Shown: positions 1 to 10,617, counted from the first letter of the stretch. The stretch is 64,000 bases of DNA from Stieleria magnilauensis (GCA_007753675.1 CP036432.1:4004394-4068393), one strand, 5' to 3'. Notes: generated by a model from the letters alone, not told the origin. A program made the numbers and translations.

Positions 1-2
1 CG

Positions 3-1076
3 CGCCGCGGACAGTCGGGATTATGGGTCAGTGAACTGTTGCCGCGCATGGCCACGCTGGCCGATTCGCTGTGCGTGATCCGCAGCATGCACACGCGCGG
101 TCAGTCCCACGGTCAAGCCGTCGGGATGATCAACACCGGCAGCGACAACCTGGTCCGGCCGAGCGTCGGCGCGTGGCTCAGTTACGCGCTCGGCAGCGGG
201 CATCCCGATCTGCCGGCACACATTGCGATCGGCCCGGCCACCGCGCACGGCGGACCGCGCAACTACGGCGCCGCGTTTTTGCCGGCGATGCATCAGGCGA
301 CCGCGATCGGCAGCAACGGCAAACCGGGAACCGCCAAGATTCCTCATCTGACGGGAGCATTGAATTCCGATCGCGTGGATCGACGGATCGAGATGCTCGC
401 CGCGCTCAACGCGAACCATCTTTCCCAAAGCGGCCCGGATCGTGAAATCGAGGGTGCGATCCAGGCGGTCGATCTGGCGCGACGCATGCGATCGGCCGCG
501 CCGGACGTTTTTGATTTGGACTCCGAAACCCAGGCCACCGAGCAGGCGTATGGGATCGACGAAACAGCGACCCGCGAATTCGGCCGAAGCTGTCTGTTGG
601 CGCGACGATTGGCCGAAAGTGGCGTGCGGTTCATCACGGTGTCCAGCGGACAGGTCTGGGACCAACACAGTAATTTACAAACGGGACATGAGAAAAACGC
701 GTTGGCGACCGACAAACCGATCGCGGCGTTGATCACCGACCTGAAGCAACGCGGTCTGTGGGACGACACCTTGATCGTCTGGGGCGGCGAATTCGGGCGG
801 ACGCCGGTCGTGCAGGGATCCAACGGCCGCGATCACAACCCGCAAGGTTTCTCCGTGGTGCTGTCCGGCGGTGGGGTGCGGGGCGGGTTTGCCTACGGCC
901 AAACCGATGAGTTCGGCTACTATGCCCGAGAAGACCGGGTCCACATGCACGACCTGCATGCGACGATTCTGTATCTGATGGGGATCGACCACAAACAGCT
1001 GACGTATCGCTACGCCGGACGCGATTTCCGGCTGACCGACGTCCACGGCAAAGTCGTCGACGGCATCGTGGCATAG
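3..1076 (+). CDS. DUF1501 family protein, 5'-truncated by window edge
   Basis: The frame is open to the first base of the window, so only the C-terminal ~357 residues are present. A TTG at 39 could start translation but sits inside conserved sequence. DUF1501 signatures are visible: [11 protein letters not shown] near the start, WDQHSN in the middle, then GGEFGRTP and [21 protein letters not shown], and a C-terminal segment ending near [13 protein letters not shown]. The family is related in fold to alkaline phosphatase/sulfatases, is abundant in planctomycetes, and is usually secreted by a Tat-type signal (not visible here). It is commonly encoded beside DUF1549/DUF1553 cytochrome proteins, which would lie upstream outside the window. 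The biochemical role is not established. Identification is confident; function is open. Confidence 0.85.
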   Translation, partial: RRGQSGLWVSELLPRMATLADSLCVIRSMHTRGQSHGQAVGMINTGSDNLVRPSVGAWLSYALGSGHPDLPAHIAIGPATAHGGPRNYGAAFLPAMHQATAIGSNGKPGTAKIPHLTGALNSDRVDRRIEMLAALNANHLSQSGPDREIEGAIQAVDLARRMRSAAPDVFDLDSETQATEQAYGIDETATREFGRSCLLARRLAESGVRFITVSSGQVWDQHSNLQTGHEKNALATDKPIAALITDLKQRGLWDDTLIVWGGEFGRTPVVQGSNGRDHNPQGFSVVLSGGGVRGGFAYGQTDEFGYYAREDRVHMHDLHATILYLMGIDHKQLTYRYAGRDFRLTDVHGKVVDGIVA

Positions 1077-1247
1077 CCTGTTTGGGCCGATATTTCCCGA
1101 CCGGCGGGACACTTGGGGGGCACCGTTTCGCCACTGGCCAAACCTGGCGACATGGCGATAATGTGGACCCAAAGGAGCGGCCCTGTCGGCCGATCCGCTA
1201 GTTCGTTCCCCGTCTTGCCTGTAGACTCCCCGCCATCGGAACTCCCC

Positions 1248-1859
1248 ATGCTACGAACCCTAACCGCATTGGCTCTCGCAGCCACCTTCCTGACCATGAC
1301 CAACGAAGCATCCGCCAAATCCGCCTCTGAAGCAGAAGTCACCCACAAAGTCTATTTCGACATCGAGATCAACGGCGAGCCCGCCGGCCGGATCGTGATG
1401 GGCTTATTCGGCGAAGACGTCCCAAAAACCGTCGAAAACTTCCGCGCCCTCTGCACCGGCGAAAAAGGTGTCGGAAAGATGGGCAAGCCCCTGCACTACA
1501 AAGGCAGCAAGTTTCACCGCGTGATCACCGAGTTCATGTTGCAAGGCGGTGACTTCACGGCCGGAAACGGAACCGGTGGTGAGAGCATTTACGGTGAAAA
1601 GTTTGCCGACGAAATATTCGCCTTCCCGCACGATGAAGTCGGATTATTGAGCATGGCCAACGCCGGCCCGAACACCAACGGCTCGCAGTTCTTCATCACC
1701 ACCGTCAAGACGCCTTGGTTGGACGGCAAGCACGTCATCTTCGGCCGCGTGATCGAAGGGATCGATGTCGTCAAGCGAATCGAGTCGCTCGGATCACGAA
1801 GCGGCGCGACCCGACTGCCGATCGTCATCGCCGACAGCGGTGAACTGAAAGCGGAGTAG
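1248..1859 (+). CDS. Secreted cyclophilin-type peptidyl-prolyl cis-trans isomerase
   Basis: This 203-residue protein catalyses proline cis-trans isomerisation, probably in the periplasm. The first ~23 residues form a signal peptide (hydrophobic [13 protein letters not shown], then ASA|K). The cyclophilin domain covers about 33-200. Catalytic signatures are present: FHRVI with R91, FMLQGGDFT with Q99, [10 protein letters not shown], and the [17 protein letters not shown] block. W157 sits at the position linked to cyclosporin binding in eukaryotic-type cyclophilins. The frame is open further upstream, but the ATG at 1248 is chosen because it directly precedes the signal peptide. It is convergent with the next gene and separated from it by a repeat-filled gap. 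Confidence 0.93.
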   Translation: MLRTLTALALAATFLTMTNEASAKSASEAEVTHKVYFDIEINGEPAGRIVMGLFGEDVPKTVENFRALCTGEKGVGKMGKPLHYKGSKFHRVITEFMLQGGDFTAGNGTGGESIYGEKFADEIFAFPHDEVGLLSMANAGPNTNGSQFFITTVKTPWLDGKHVIFGRVIEGIDVVKRIESLGSRSGATRLPIVIADSGELKAE

Positions 1860-2251
1860 CAGTCGATCAAGTGAGCCGACGGCGCTAGCCGCGGGCCACT
1901 TGCTTTGGCACTGAAGGAGGTAGCGGAACGGCGCGAGCCGTCCGGTTTCAGCTTGGAAACACCGTGAAAGACCGGTGGGCTCGCGCCCTACCGCTAACAA
2001 TAAACACCCCGGTTGGTGTCAAAGTAAGTGGCATTAGGCTCGCGCCCAATGCCACTTCGTTTGGCATGGAACGAGGTAGCGGAACGGCGCGAAGACACCC
2101 TGAAAGACCGGAGGGCTCGCGCCCTACCGCTAACAAAAAAACACCCCGATTGAAGTCAACTTAGCGGTATTGGGCCCGAAGGCTCACACCAACCGGCTGA
2201 TCATCGTTTGACTCCGGCGGTGTTCCCGTCGATCGCACCGCCGGATCCGTT
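1860..2251. repeat. Intergenic gap with two copies of palindromic repeat family A
   Basis: No gene is seen. Two imperfect inverted repeats occupy 1921-1998 and 2077-2134. Each opens with a GTAGCGGAACGGCGCGA-like arm and closes with GGGCTCGCGCCCTACCGCTAAC. A short stretch at 2185-2207 matches one arm of repeat family B (CCGGCTGATCATC). The same elements recur around 20.4-21.0, 51.9-52.0 and 62.5-62.8 kb. The gap separates two convergent genes, so the hairpins may help end transcription, but no T-run follows them. Confidence 0.75.
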
Positions 2252-5200
2252 TCATCGCCCCCAGCGTTTGTCGTTGGGATTGCCGGCGGTCATCAGGTAG
2301 GTCAGCAAGTCGCGAACTTCCTCGGCCGATAAACGGTCCAACAAATTCTCCGGCATCTGAGAAACCTTGGAAGCTTCGATCAGTTCCACACTGTCCGCAT
2401 CGAGGTCCACCGCCTTCGCGTTTTCGTCGATCGGATAGACCGTCAAGTCGCCGTCTTCTTTCTCGACCACCAACCCGATCAGCACTTGGCCGTCGGCGGT
2501 CAGCACGCGGGAGGATCCATACTGGTCCGAGATGTCTTTGCTGGGATGAATGATGGCTTCGACCAAATAACGTTCGTCGAATTTGTTGGGGATGCTGGTC
2601 AAGTCTGGTCCGATCGCACCACCCAGTCCCGCCAAGCGATGACACGCGGCACACTTGGCGCTGAAGAACAATGACCGTCCCCGCTCAAAGTTCTTGGGAC
2701 CACGGTTGGCGGCCAACGCCGCATCGACGGTCCACTTCTGGCCAGGACCTTGGGGCTCGACGATCGGAAAATCGGGCTGCGGATTAAAGTCTTCGCCGGT
2801 GATTTCCTGAAGCGCCACGCGTTGCTCGGACGAACAATTCGCCAGAGCTTCGTCGCGGATCCGCGTCAGGTAGCCGGCATAGCTCGCTCCGCCGGATGCC
2901 TTGGCGGCTTGATTGAGAAACGCGAAGTAGCTGCGTCGCTGGTCCAGCGTCCATCCGGTTCTCAAGTTTCGCAACATGAACGCGTACAAGATCTCTCGCG
3001 ACGGCGGCATCGACTGGATCATGTTGTCGATCGTCCGCCCATACCCCTTGTTACGACTGGCGAGTTCAGACCACTGGGGAGGCTCCGTCGGTTGCCGGTT
3101 TTCGATCAACGCCATCGACTTGGCAATCACCGACTCGCTGCGCAGATACGTCAACACACGAATCAGTTCGGTGTTCACGTCGTCGTCGTCACTGGGCAAT
3201 AGCGGATCAAGTTTGGCGATGACTTGCTGGGATTCCAGATCGGTCGGTTTGCCAAGCCGCTCAAAGACCAACGCATAGGCACGGAGCATGCCTAACATTT
3301 GCGGCGTGTTGAGCGAGTCGAGCGGCAATTGCAGCAATCCGGCCAGCGCACCGGCGCGATGGTATTCGCTGCCCATGCGTGCCAGCGCGACCGTCGCCGT
3401 GATGTGTGCTTGGGGGTCTGATTCGAGCACCGCGCGCTCGGCCCAGGTTTCCAAGGGCTGACTTTCGACCGCGATTCTGGCGGCATGACGGAGGAAACGA
3501 TCGTCGCTGGAAAGCAGCGGCCAAGCGGCCTGGAGCGCATCGGGTGACACGATGCCATGAAACGCTTCCAGCGATCGACGCTGTTTCCGCGCAGCCTCCG
3601 CCGCGGGATCGATCGCCGTCGGACGCTCCCGAGATTCGTCACCGACATAGCGGACACGATACAGGCCCGATTGTGTGCCCCGTCCGCCGACGGCGAAGTA
3701 GAGCGCGCCGTCATGACCGATCACGGCGTCGGTCAACGGCAGCGGCGATCCGTACAGAAACGGCTCCGCCTCGCCACGGTATCCGGCCCCATCGGGTTTC
3801 AAGTGAATCGCATACATCGTGCCGAAGGTCCAATCGCAGGCGAACAGGGCGTCGCGATAGCGTGTCGGAAAATCGGCTTCCAATCCCGAGACCATGCCGG
3901 TCGGCGATCCCGGTCCGATTTCGACCACCGGTGGCAGTGAATCTTCGTAGTAGGTCGGCCACTTTCCCGACCCGCTTCGCCAACCATAATCCGCGCCGCT
4001 AGCCGCCAAACAAATCCGCGTCGGTCGATACCACGGCAAACCGAGATCCCATTCCATGTCGGCGTCGTAAGCGAACAGATCACCGTGTCGGTTCAGTGCG
4101 ATGTCATACTGGTTTCGAAACCCAATCGTGCGAACGACTTGTTGTTTCGACGCGACGTCCAATTCCGTGACCCAGCCGCCGGGCGCCAAACGACCGCGGG
4201 CGTGCCCGTTGGAATCCCACATCCGCGGCAACAAATGGCCTTCGTACCAAGTCGGCACGCGACTGCGACTGTGACTGGCCAACGGTGCCGCGTTGCCTCC
4301 GTCCAAATAAAGTCCCTTTCCGTCCGGCATCGGCAACACAGCGTGATTGCCATGCTCACCGCCGCCGGTGGTTCCGGGATAAGTTTCCGCCACGTCCAAG
4401 ACGTCGTCACCATCGGAATCACTCAGCCGCATCAGGTTCCCACCGTTGCGATGAAACCACAGACTGTCCTGCGCCCAGTGCAAGCCCTGCGCCCCGGAGA
4501 CACCCGCGAGCTGCCCTTCGGAAACCTTTTCGATCGTCGGCGCTGTTCCCGGTCGCAGCGTCACGCGGTACAGCCCCGCGCCGCCTTGGTCAGACGCATA
4601 CAAACGGCCTTGGGGATCGGTCGCCAACGAAACCCAACTGCCCTGTTCCTTCGGCACCTCGTAAATCTGTTCGACGACAAACCCCGCCGGCGCATAGATT
4701 TCTTGGGGACGAAGGGTCGCCCGGCCGCCGGCATCCGCACCCTCAGAAGTCGGAATCCCCCAAGGGCCCGCACCGATCGCGGCGATGGTTTTGACACTCG
4801 CCCAGCCCGAATCGTCGAACCCAACGGCGTTCCAATCGTCCGTTTGCGTTTCGGAACGCTTCCACGTCTGGTCGGTCACGATTGAAGTGGAATTGCCGTC
4901 GGAATTGTCCAGCGTCAACTTGGCGACCAACGCCGCCACACCGCCTTCGTTCTGGCCGGCGATCGCGATCACATTGCGACCGGGCTGAAGCAGCTTGGCA
5001 ACATCCTGATCGATCGGCGACTGCCAGGCGTCGCTCTTGGCCACCTGCTTTCCGTTGAGGAAGACAGTCATGCGGTTGTCACAGGTGGCGTACAAGCGGG
5101 CGTTTTTCACCCTCGATGCGGCTTGAAACGATTTTCGAAACCAGACCTTTTGATTCCCTGCCGACTTGTCGGCCCAGATCCATTGGGGCTGCGGCGATTG

Positions 5201-5998
5201 CTTGAGCCAGGTTTCTGCATTCGGTTTGGGGGCCGCTTCGTCCGCACCACGCTCGGTCGCCGCCTTGGCGGATGACGTCGAATCAATCGCAGCCTGCAAG
5301 ACCCGTTGTGCCTCGGCACCCTCGAGCGGTCGCAGCAGCAGATTACGGTACTCCGCCTTCATCGCGGGTCCTTGATGAAGTTGCAGCCCCAACAATCCGG
5401 ACCGCTGGGCATCCGGGTGATGGTCCGTGACATCGACCGTGGTGACGCCATTGATCTGATGAATCATCCGGTTGCCGACGGCGACGATGACCAGTTCATT
5501 CCACTGCTCGGTCACGATCCCACCAAGCGGCGTCAAGGCCTCCGTCACGTCGGACTTGCCGTCCACGGAAATGGTCACGCGCTGACCTCCGGTGGCGATG
5601 ATCCCACGCCCCGTTTTTTCGCCGTACATCATGCCCATGTATTCGGGTTTGGGATGCAGGTCGGCCTGATAGCCACGCAGCGCCAACTGTTTTTCGTCTG
5701 CCAGTGCACTGCGATACTGGACGCCGGAATTATTTCCTTCGAAACGAACCAGGCAGCGAAACTCAAAATCGCTGACCTCGCCGCCCTGCCAAATCAGAAA
5801 CGTATTGGTAGGAACCGGATTTTCTTTCGTCGATTCCCCGACAATCGCCCCGTCACGAACCGACCAAAAGGCAGCCAATCCCTTCCACTGGGAAAGATCC
5901 TCGCCGTTGAACAGGACTTGGTACTTCGGCCCCTCGCACCATCCGAACGTCGCGGTGCAGGCGAGCAGCCCTAATAGTATTAATCGCAGTTGTCGCAT
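2252..5998 (-). CDS. Secreted DUF1080 / propeller / HEAT / cytochrome c fusion protein
   Basis: This is a 1,248-residue multidomain protein. The chosen ATG (5998) is followed by a signal peptide (MRQLRLILLGLLACTATFG); the frame also runs 51 bases further upstream. Domains in order: DUF1080 (3-keto-disaccharide hydrolase-like, about 25-215); a galactose-binding-like jelly roll around 265-365 (WFRKSF, ATCDNRMTVFLNGK); a PVC-type propeller beginning near APAGFVVEQIYEVP (about 430-780); HEAT-like helices (about 790-1000); and a C-terminal cytochrome c with CAACH (C1116, C1119, H1120) and a downstream heme-type segment. Such fusions are typical of planctomycetes. A role in extracytoplasmic carbohydrate oxidation or degradation is inferred, not shown. 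It is transcribed convergently with the cyclophilin gene. Confidence 0.87.
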   Translation of the reverse strand: MRQLRLILLGLLACTATFGWCEGPKYQVLFNGEDLSQWKGLAAFWSVRDGAIVGESTKENPVPTNTFLIWQGGEVSDFEFRCLVRFEGNNSGVQYRSALADEKQLALRGYQADLHPKPEYMGMMYGEKTGRGIIATGGQRVTISVDGKSDVTEALTPLGGIVTEQWNELVIVAVGNRMIHQINGVTTVDVTDHHPDAQRSGLLGLQLHQGPAMKAEYRNLLLRPLEGAEAQRVLQAAIDSTSSAKAATERGADEAAPKPNAETWLKQSPQPQWIWADKSAGNQKVWFRKSFQAASRVKNARLYATCDNRMTVFLNGKQVAKSDAWQSPIDQDVAKLLQPGRNVIAIAGQNEGGVAALVAKLTLDNSDGNSTSIVTDQTWKRSETQTDDWNAVGFDDSGWASVKTIAAIGAGPWGIPTSEGADAGGRATLRPQEIYAPAGFVVEQIYEVPKEQGSWVSLATDPQGRLYASDQGGAGLYRVTLRPGTAPTIEKVSEGQLAGVSGAQGLHWAQDSLWFHRNGGNLMRLSDSDGDDVLDVAETYPGTTGGGEHGNHAVLPMPDGKGLYLDGGNAAPLASHSRSRVPTWYEGHLLPRMWDSNGHARGRLAPGGWVTELDVASKQQVVRTIGFRNQYDIALNRHGDLFAYDADMEWDLGLPWYRPTRICLAASGADYGWRSGSGKWPTYYEDSLPPVVEIGPGSPTGMVSGLEADFPTRYRDALFACDWTFGTMYAIHLKPDGAGYRGEAEPFLYGSPLPLTDAVIGHDGALYFAVGGRGTQSGLYRVRYVGDESRERPTAIDPAAEAARKQRRSLEAFHGIVSPDALQAAWPLLSSDDRFLRHAARIAVESQPLETWAERAVLESDPQAHITATVALARMGSEYHRAGALAGLLQLPLDSLNTPQMLGMLRAYALVFERLGKPTDLESQQVIAKLDPLLPSDDDDVNTELIRVLTYLRSESVIAKSMALIENRQPTEPPQWSELASRNKGYGRTIDNMIQSMPPSREILYAFMLRNLRTGWTLDQRRSYFAFLNQAAKASGGASYAGYLTRIRDEALANCSSEQRVALQEITGEDFNPQPDFPIVEPQGPGQKWTVDAALAANRGPKNFERGRSLFFSAKCAACHRLAGLGGAIGPDLTSIPNKFDERYLVEAIIHPSKDISDQYGSSRVLTADGQVLIGLVVEKEDGDLTVYPIDENAKAVDLDADSVELIEASKVSQMPENLLDRLSAEEVRDLLTYLMTAGNPNDKRWGR

Positions 5999-6633
5999 CG
6001 AATTTCGTTTCCGCTGTGAAGTCGTTTCGGTGTGTCGATCGGCACTCAATCATCTGGGGCAACGCCGGCTGACCCGAACCATGAATGCGTCGGAAAAATG
6101 CAGTGGCCGGTGTTCGTCCTCGACGTTGTCCGTCGCTATAGATCTTAGCTGGTTCATTTCAGAAAGGGTGACGGCGAACACCAGCAGAATCGCCAGCAGA
6201 ATCGGCCGGGCGTCACGAACCGGCTGGTGTCAGTTGATGATCAGCGATTTGGCGCGAGCCTACGGGCCCTGCACTGGTCAACACCTTGTCGCTTTAGCGG
6301 TATTGGCCGCGTGGATCCTTGCAAACGCGTGCGGGCTTGACTCGACAGCCCGCGAGCCCTCCCAGGTCTCGCTTCGCCCCGCCCGGCTGCCAGGAGGGTA
6401 AAAGGCGAAAACGGCGCGACAAGAACCCATGACATGGGGGGATGTCGGCACCGAAAGAACTGCGATCGGGGGAGCGAATTCGGCAAATCCGGCGGTCTTC
6501 GGCGCGCGGCAAACGGCCCATCTCGGTCGCTTTGCCGCACTATTTTCCTGTGCCCGAGTGTAAGTGGCGGACTCGATGCCGTTTAGACGATTTAACAACC
6601 CTCTTGTTTTCGCCTACCTCATCGACCGATTCA
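5999..6633. other. Divergent intergenic region (635 bp)
   Basis: This region separates the minus-strand DUF1080 gene from the plus-strand sigma factor and must hold both promoters; no consensus is convincing. A family B palindromic repeat lies at 6208-6268, in the opposite orientation to the copies at 22.7 and 28.1 kb. The frame of the sigma gene is open back to 6442, but the encoded residues look like read-through of GC-rich DNA. Confidence 0.6.
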
Positions 6634-7305
6634 ATGATCGCCCCCAGCCACTTTCACCATCCCGATGATGTCGATGCCCAGTTGATGCTCAGGATCAAGA
6701 ACGGCGAGAGCGATCTTTTTGACCGCCTGGTGCGACGCAATCGTACGACGGTGCTGCGCTTCATCCGGCATTTCCAGGCCCCCAGTGTGGTCGACCCGGA
6801 GGACCTGACCCAACAGGTTTTTCTGCGGGTGTACAAGTCGCGGCACACCTACCAAGCGACGGCCAAGTTTTCCAGCTGGCTGTACACCATCACCCGAAAC
6901 GTGGTCTCCAACACCAATCGACAACTGGCCAGGCGTCGCGAGGTTTCCATGCAAGGAACACCCGACGCCAAGTTCGAGTGGCAGACCCCGTTTGAGATTT
7001 CGGTCAACTCGGATCCGGCCCATCATCTGGTCCGCAGCGAATGCCGACTCGCTGTGCAACGCGCCATGACTCGACTGGGACAGCGTCAGCAACAGGCCCT
7101 CCGCCTGGTCCATTTTCATGGCTACAGCTATCTGGCTGCTGCGAAGGAATTGATGCTGACGGAAATGGCCCTCAAATCTCTGGTTCAGCGTGCCCGAACC
7201 GGGTTGAAAAAATCGCTGCAGCAGGAACACGGCGAAGACATTGACGATATGCTGAGAGCTTGCGCCCCCTGCCACCAAACGCCATTCGCGATCAAACGGT
7301 CGTGA
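6634..7305 (+). CDS. ECF-type RNA polymerase sigma-70 family factor
   Basis: This 223-residue alternative sigma factor directs RNA polymerase to a special promoter set. Sigma region 2 is visible at about 30-100 (DPEDLTQQVFLRVYKS, then FSSWLYTITRNVVSN). Region 4 lies at about 145-205, with a helix-turn-helix around GYSYLAAAKELMLTEMALKSL. The ATG at 6634 is chosen because it begins the conserved part; upstream codons are poorly protein-like. No anti-sigma gene is adjacent: the next gene, 180 bp downstream, is a PQQ-propeller protein. Regulation in trans, or by a regulator elsewhere, is therefore likely. The C-terminal tail (ACAPCHQTP) carries two cysteines that could serve a redox or metal role, though this is speculative. 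Confidence 0.85.
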   Translation: MIAPSHFHHPDDVDAQLMLRIKNGESDLFDRLVRRNRTTVLRFIRHFQAPSVVDPEDLTQQVFLRVYKSRHTYQATAKFSSWLYTITRNVVSNTNRQLARRREVSMQGTPDAKFEWQTPFEISVNSDPAHHLVRSECRLAVQRAMTRLGQRQQQALRLVHFHGYSYLAAAKELMLTEMALKSLVQRARTGLKKSLQQEHGEDIDDMLRACAPCHQTPFAIKRS

Positions 7306-7485
7306 ATCGATCCGCCAGATTCCCCCTGTCCGATCTGATCTGATCCGACTCTGCCCTGCCCGATCCGCCCTGCCCGATCCGCAGTGGCATCAAGCGGAGG
7401 TGACGGACCAGACGGCAGGCGGTCCACGTCGGGCGGTCCACATCGGGGGCAAACCGTTCAGACCCCTTTTTCTGAAAAGAACACC

Positions 7486-8760
7486 ATGAACATGATGCGT
7501 CCTCTGATTTGCACTGCGATCCTCGCCAGCCTGTCGCTTCCGTCCGCTTCCTACGGCGAAGACAACTGGCCGACCTTTCGCGGCGCCGACCGATCTGGGG
7601 TTTCTAGTGACACCGGTCTGTTGGACCAATGGCCCAGCGACGGCCCCGAGTTGATTTGGACGGCCGAAGGTGCCGGACGTGGTTACGCCAGCGTCGCGAT
7701 CTCGGACGGCAAACTGTTCACACTCGGCGATGGACTTTCCACCGCCGATGACGATGACGAATACCTGGTGTGCTTCGATCAAAAAACCGGCCGACCGATA
7801 TGGCGCAGCAAGACAGGTGTCCCGTGGACCAGCGGCAATGAATCCTGGCAAAGCTCTCGCAGCACGCCGACCGTCGATGGCGATCGCGTCTATGTCCTCA
7901 CCGCGTACGGTGAATTGATCTGCTTCAGCACGACGGGCAAAGAACGATGGAGACGCCATCTGAAAGACGACTTGGGCGGCAAAAAGGCCGACGGCTGGGG
8001 CTACAGTGAATCCGTTTTGATCGACGGAGCGAAATTAATCTGCACCCCCGGCGGACCGCAATGCACGATGGCCGCCCTCGATAAGATGACCGGCGAAACC
8101 CTGTGGACCTGCGTCCGCGCAGAGGACCGTGGTGCCGGACATGCGTCGGTCGTCGTTTCAACGCTCGGTGACACAAAGGTGTATGTCCAAACGACCGGCA
8201 GCGGACCACTCGGCATTCGCGCCGATGACGGAAAACTGCTGTGGTCCTACGAGATCAAACGCACCACCGCCGTGATCCCCACCCCGATCGTCAAAGACGA
8301 TTTGGTGTTCTTTTCCGCCGGTTACGGCACCGGCGGAGGCTTGCTCCGGCAAATCCCCGATGGAGACGGTGTGACCGCAGCAGAGATCTATCCTCCGAAT
8401 CCCAAACTGGGAAACAAACACGGCGGCATCGTGCTCGTCGGTGATTTCCTGTACGGCGACTCGGAAGACCAGGGAGTCCCGTTCTGTGCCGAATTGATCA
8501 ACGGTCGGACCGAATGGAAATCGCGTGGGTCCGGAAGAAAATCGGCCAGCATCACCGCTGCCGACGGCAAACTTTTCATCCGCTTCAGTGACGGCACCGT
8601 CGCACTCGTGCCGGCGTCACCGGACGAGTACGAGGAGCGAGGCAGTTTCAAAATCCCCGGCAGCGGCGAGCGTCCCAGTTGGGCACACCCCGTGGTCGTC
8701 GGCGGCAAACTCTATCTCCGCGAAGGCGATCAGATCCTCTGCTACGATGTCAAAAAGTAG
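7486..8760 (+). CDS. Secreted PQQ-like beta-propeller repeat protein
   Basis: This 424-residue protein begins with a signal peptide (MNMMRPLICTAILASLSLPSASYG) followed by the planctomycete propeller opening NWPTFRGADRSG. PQQ-like blades recur through the chain, for example LVCFDQKTGRPIWRSKT, LICFSTTGKERWRRH and MAALDKMTGETLW. No cofactor-binding site is obvious, and most members of this family are non-catalytic scaffolds. The ATG at 7486 was chosen for its signal peptide. The sulfatase starts 9 bases after the stop codon, so the two are probably cotranscribed and may act on the same extracellular substrate. Confidence 0.88.
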   Translation: MNMMRPLICTAILASLSLPSASYGEDNWPTFRGADRSGVSSDTGLLDQWPSDGPELIWTAEGAGRGYASVAISDGKLFTLGDGLSTADDDDEYLVCFDQKTGRPIWRSKTGVPWTSGNESWQSSRSTPTVDGDRVYVLTAYGELICFSTTGKERWRRHLKDDLGGKKADGWGYSESVLIDGAKLICTPGGPQCTMAALDKMTGETLWTCVRAEDRGAGHASVVVSTLGDTKVYVQTTGSGPLGIRADDGKLLWSYEIKRTTAVIPTPIVKDDLVFFSAGYGTGGGLLRQIPDGDGVTAAEIYPPNPKLGNKHGGIVLVGDFLYGDSEDQGVPFCAELINGRTEWKSRGSGRKSASITAADGKLFIRFSDGTVALVPASPDEYEERGSFKIPGSGERPSWAHPVVVGGKLYLREGDQILCYDVKK

Positions 8761-8769
8761 CCGGCGATC

Positions 8770-10617
8770 ATGATGCGCACTAAGAAGGGTCAGGAGCGTT
8801 ATTGGCAACCTGGGCAATCCAGGCTTGCCTATTCTGAATTAAATGCTCCTGAACTTTTTTTCACGCTGGTTGCAGCCTTGTGTGTGTCGGCACTGGTTGC
8901 GTCTGCCCTGAACGCGGCGTCTCCGTCACGGCCCAACATCGTGTTCGTCATGACCGACGATCAAGGGTACTGGGACACTGGCGCGACCGGAAATCCGCAC
9001 ATCGACACGCCGAACATGAACGCGATCGCCGAACAGGGCATCCAGCTGGATCGCTATTATGCGGCGCCGGTTTGTGCCCCCACGCGAGCCGGATTGATGA
9101 CCGGACGCTACTACTTGCGAACCGGGTTGTACAACACACGCTTCGGCGGCGACTCGATGGGCTTGGGCGAAATCACCGTTGCCCAACTGCTCAAGCAAGC
9201 GGGCTATCGAACCGGGCTGTTCGGTAAATGGCACCTGGGAAAATACCCCGGCTATCAACCGCAAGAGCGTGGCTTTGACGAGTTCTTTGGACACTACCAC
9301 GGGCACATCGAACGGTATCAGTTTCCCAACCAGGTCTATCACAACGGACGGCCGGTCGAGGCACGTGGCTATGTCAGCGATGTTTTCACCGATGCCTCCA
9401 TCGACTTCATCCAACACTCCGTCGAATCACATGACGGACCGTTTTTTTGTGCGTTGATGTTCAACGCCCCCCATTCACCGTTCCTGTTGGATACGTCGCA
9501 CTATGCACAACCCGAAGGCGACAAGACGCTGAAGAAATACCTCGATCGCGGGCTTCCCATCCGCGAAGCGCGGATCTATGGATTGATCGACCGAGTCGAC
9601 CAAAACATCGGACGGTTGCTCGAAGCGATCGAACGGTTCGGCGCCGCGGATAACACGCTGGTCGTGTTCACCAGCGACAACGGCGGCGTCAGCAAGTTTT
9701 GGAAAGGCGGGATGAACGGAAACAAGGCGGGAGTTTACGAAGGCGGCGTCCGGGCGCCCTGCTTTGTTCGCTGGCCGAAACGAATCAAACCGGGCCACAA
9801 AATTCAGGCTCAAACCTCACACGTCGACTGGCTGCCGACGTTTTGTGAATTGGCCGGTGTCGATGTCCCACAAGACCGAACGATCGACGGGATCAGTCTG
9901 GTTCATTTGTTGACCCACGGAGACGACAAGCCCCATCATCGGTACGTCTATCACACCTGGGATCGCTACCAACCCAACGCCGAAAAGCGTTGGTCCATCA
10001 GCGACGACCGATGGAAATTGTTGTGCCAAGTCGGCAGCTCGACGACGCCTTCGAAAACCCACTGGCGGTTGTTCGATCTGCAGGCCGATCCGGGTGAAAA
10101 GAAGAACGTCGCCCAACAGCATCCCGATCACGTGGACCGCTTGCGAACCGAATTTGTCCGCTGGTTCAACGACGTCACCGCAGGCCAATCCTATACCCCG
10201 GTCCCCGTCCCCGTCGGCGACGTCAGCGTCGACATCGAACCGAGTTGGGCGACCTGGACCGGCAAACACATCCAGTACGTTTTTGACGGTTACGACTGGG
10301 ACACGATCCAGGGCTGGAAGGAACCCGGTGAACGAGCGAGTTGGAAACTGGACGTCGAGCGTGCCGGCTCCTACCGCGTTCGCCTGACCTACGGGTGCCG
10401 CCCCCTCGATGCCGGCGGCAAATTGATCTTGCGCAGCGGCGATCAACCCACCAGCCATGACGTCGTAGCCAGCGCGACCGCGGACCAATTCGAAACTCAC
10501 CCCGCCGGCGTGTTGCATTTGGAACAAGGCCAGGTTGAATTGGTCGCCGAAGTCGCCACGTGTCCGGGAAACGAGCTGATGCGTTTGAACCGGATCACGT
10601 TGGAGCCGGTGGAGTAA
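8770..10617 (+). CDS. Sulfatase (formylglycine-dependent, type I) with C-terminal extension
   Basis: This 615-residue enzyme would hydrolyse sulfate esters, probably outside the cytoplasm. A hydrophobic segment (about 30-50) precedes PNIVFVMTDDQGYWD with metal-binding Asp residues. The formylglycine motif is CAPTRAGLMTGR, with C102 as the residue to be oxidised. GLFGKWHLGKYPGYQPQERGFDEFFG and the later TSDNGG block are typical of arylsulfatases. After about residue 475 comes a ~135-residue C-terminal module (DVERAGSYRVRLTYG region) that resembles a carbohydrate-binding beta-sandwich. The N-terminus is unusual in having about 30 polar residues before the hydrophobic stretch; no other Met lies between. 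It follows the PQQ-propeller gene by 9 bases. Confidence 0.92.
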   Translation: MMRTKKGQERYWQPGQSRLAYSELNAPELFFTLVAALCVSALVASALNAASPSRPNIVFVMTDDQGYWDTGATGNPHIDTPNMNAIAEQGIQLDRYYAAPVCAPTRAGLMTGRYYLRTGLYNTRFGGDSMGLGEITVAQLLKQAGYRTGLFGKWHLGKYPGYQPQERGFDEFFGHYHGHIERYQFPNQVYHNGRPVEARGYVSDVFTDASIDFIQHSVESHDGPFFCALMFNAPHSPFLLDTSHYAQPEGDKTLKKYLDRGLPIREARIYGLIDRVDQNIGRLLEAIERFGAADNTLVVFTSDNGGVSKFWKGGMNGNKAGVYEGGVRAPCFVRWPKRIKPGHKIQAQTSHVDWLPTFCELAGVDVPQDRTIDGISLVHLLTHGDDKPHHRYVYHTWDRYQPNAEKRWSISDDRWKLLCQVGSSTTPSKTHWRLFDLQADPGEKKNVAQQHPDHVDRLRTEFVRWFNDVTAGQSYTPVPVPVGDVSVDIEPSWATWTGKHIQYVFDGYDWDTIQGWKEPGERASWKLDVERAGSYRVRLTYGCRPLDAGGKLILRSGDQPTSHDVVASATADQFETHPAGVLHLEQGQVELVAEVATCPGNELMRLNRITLEPVE

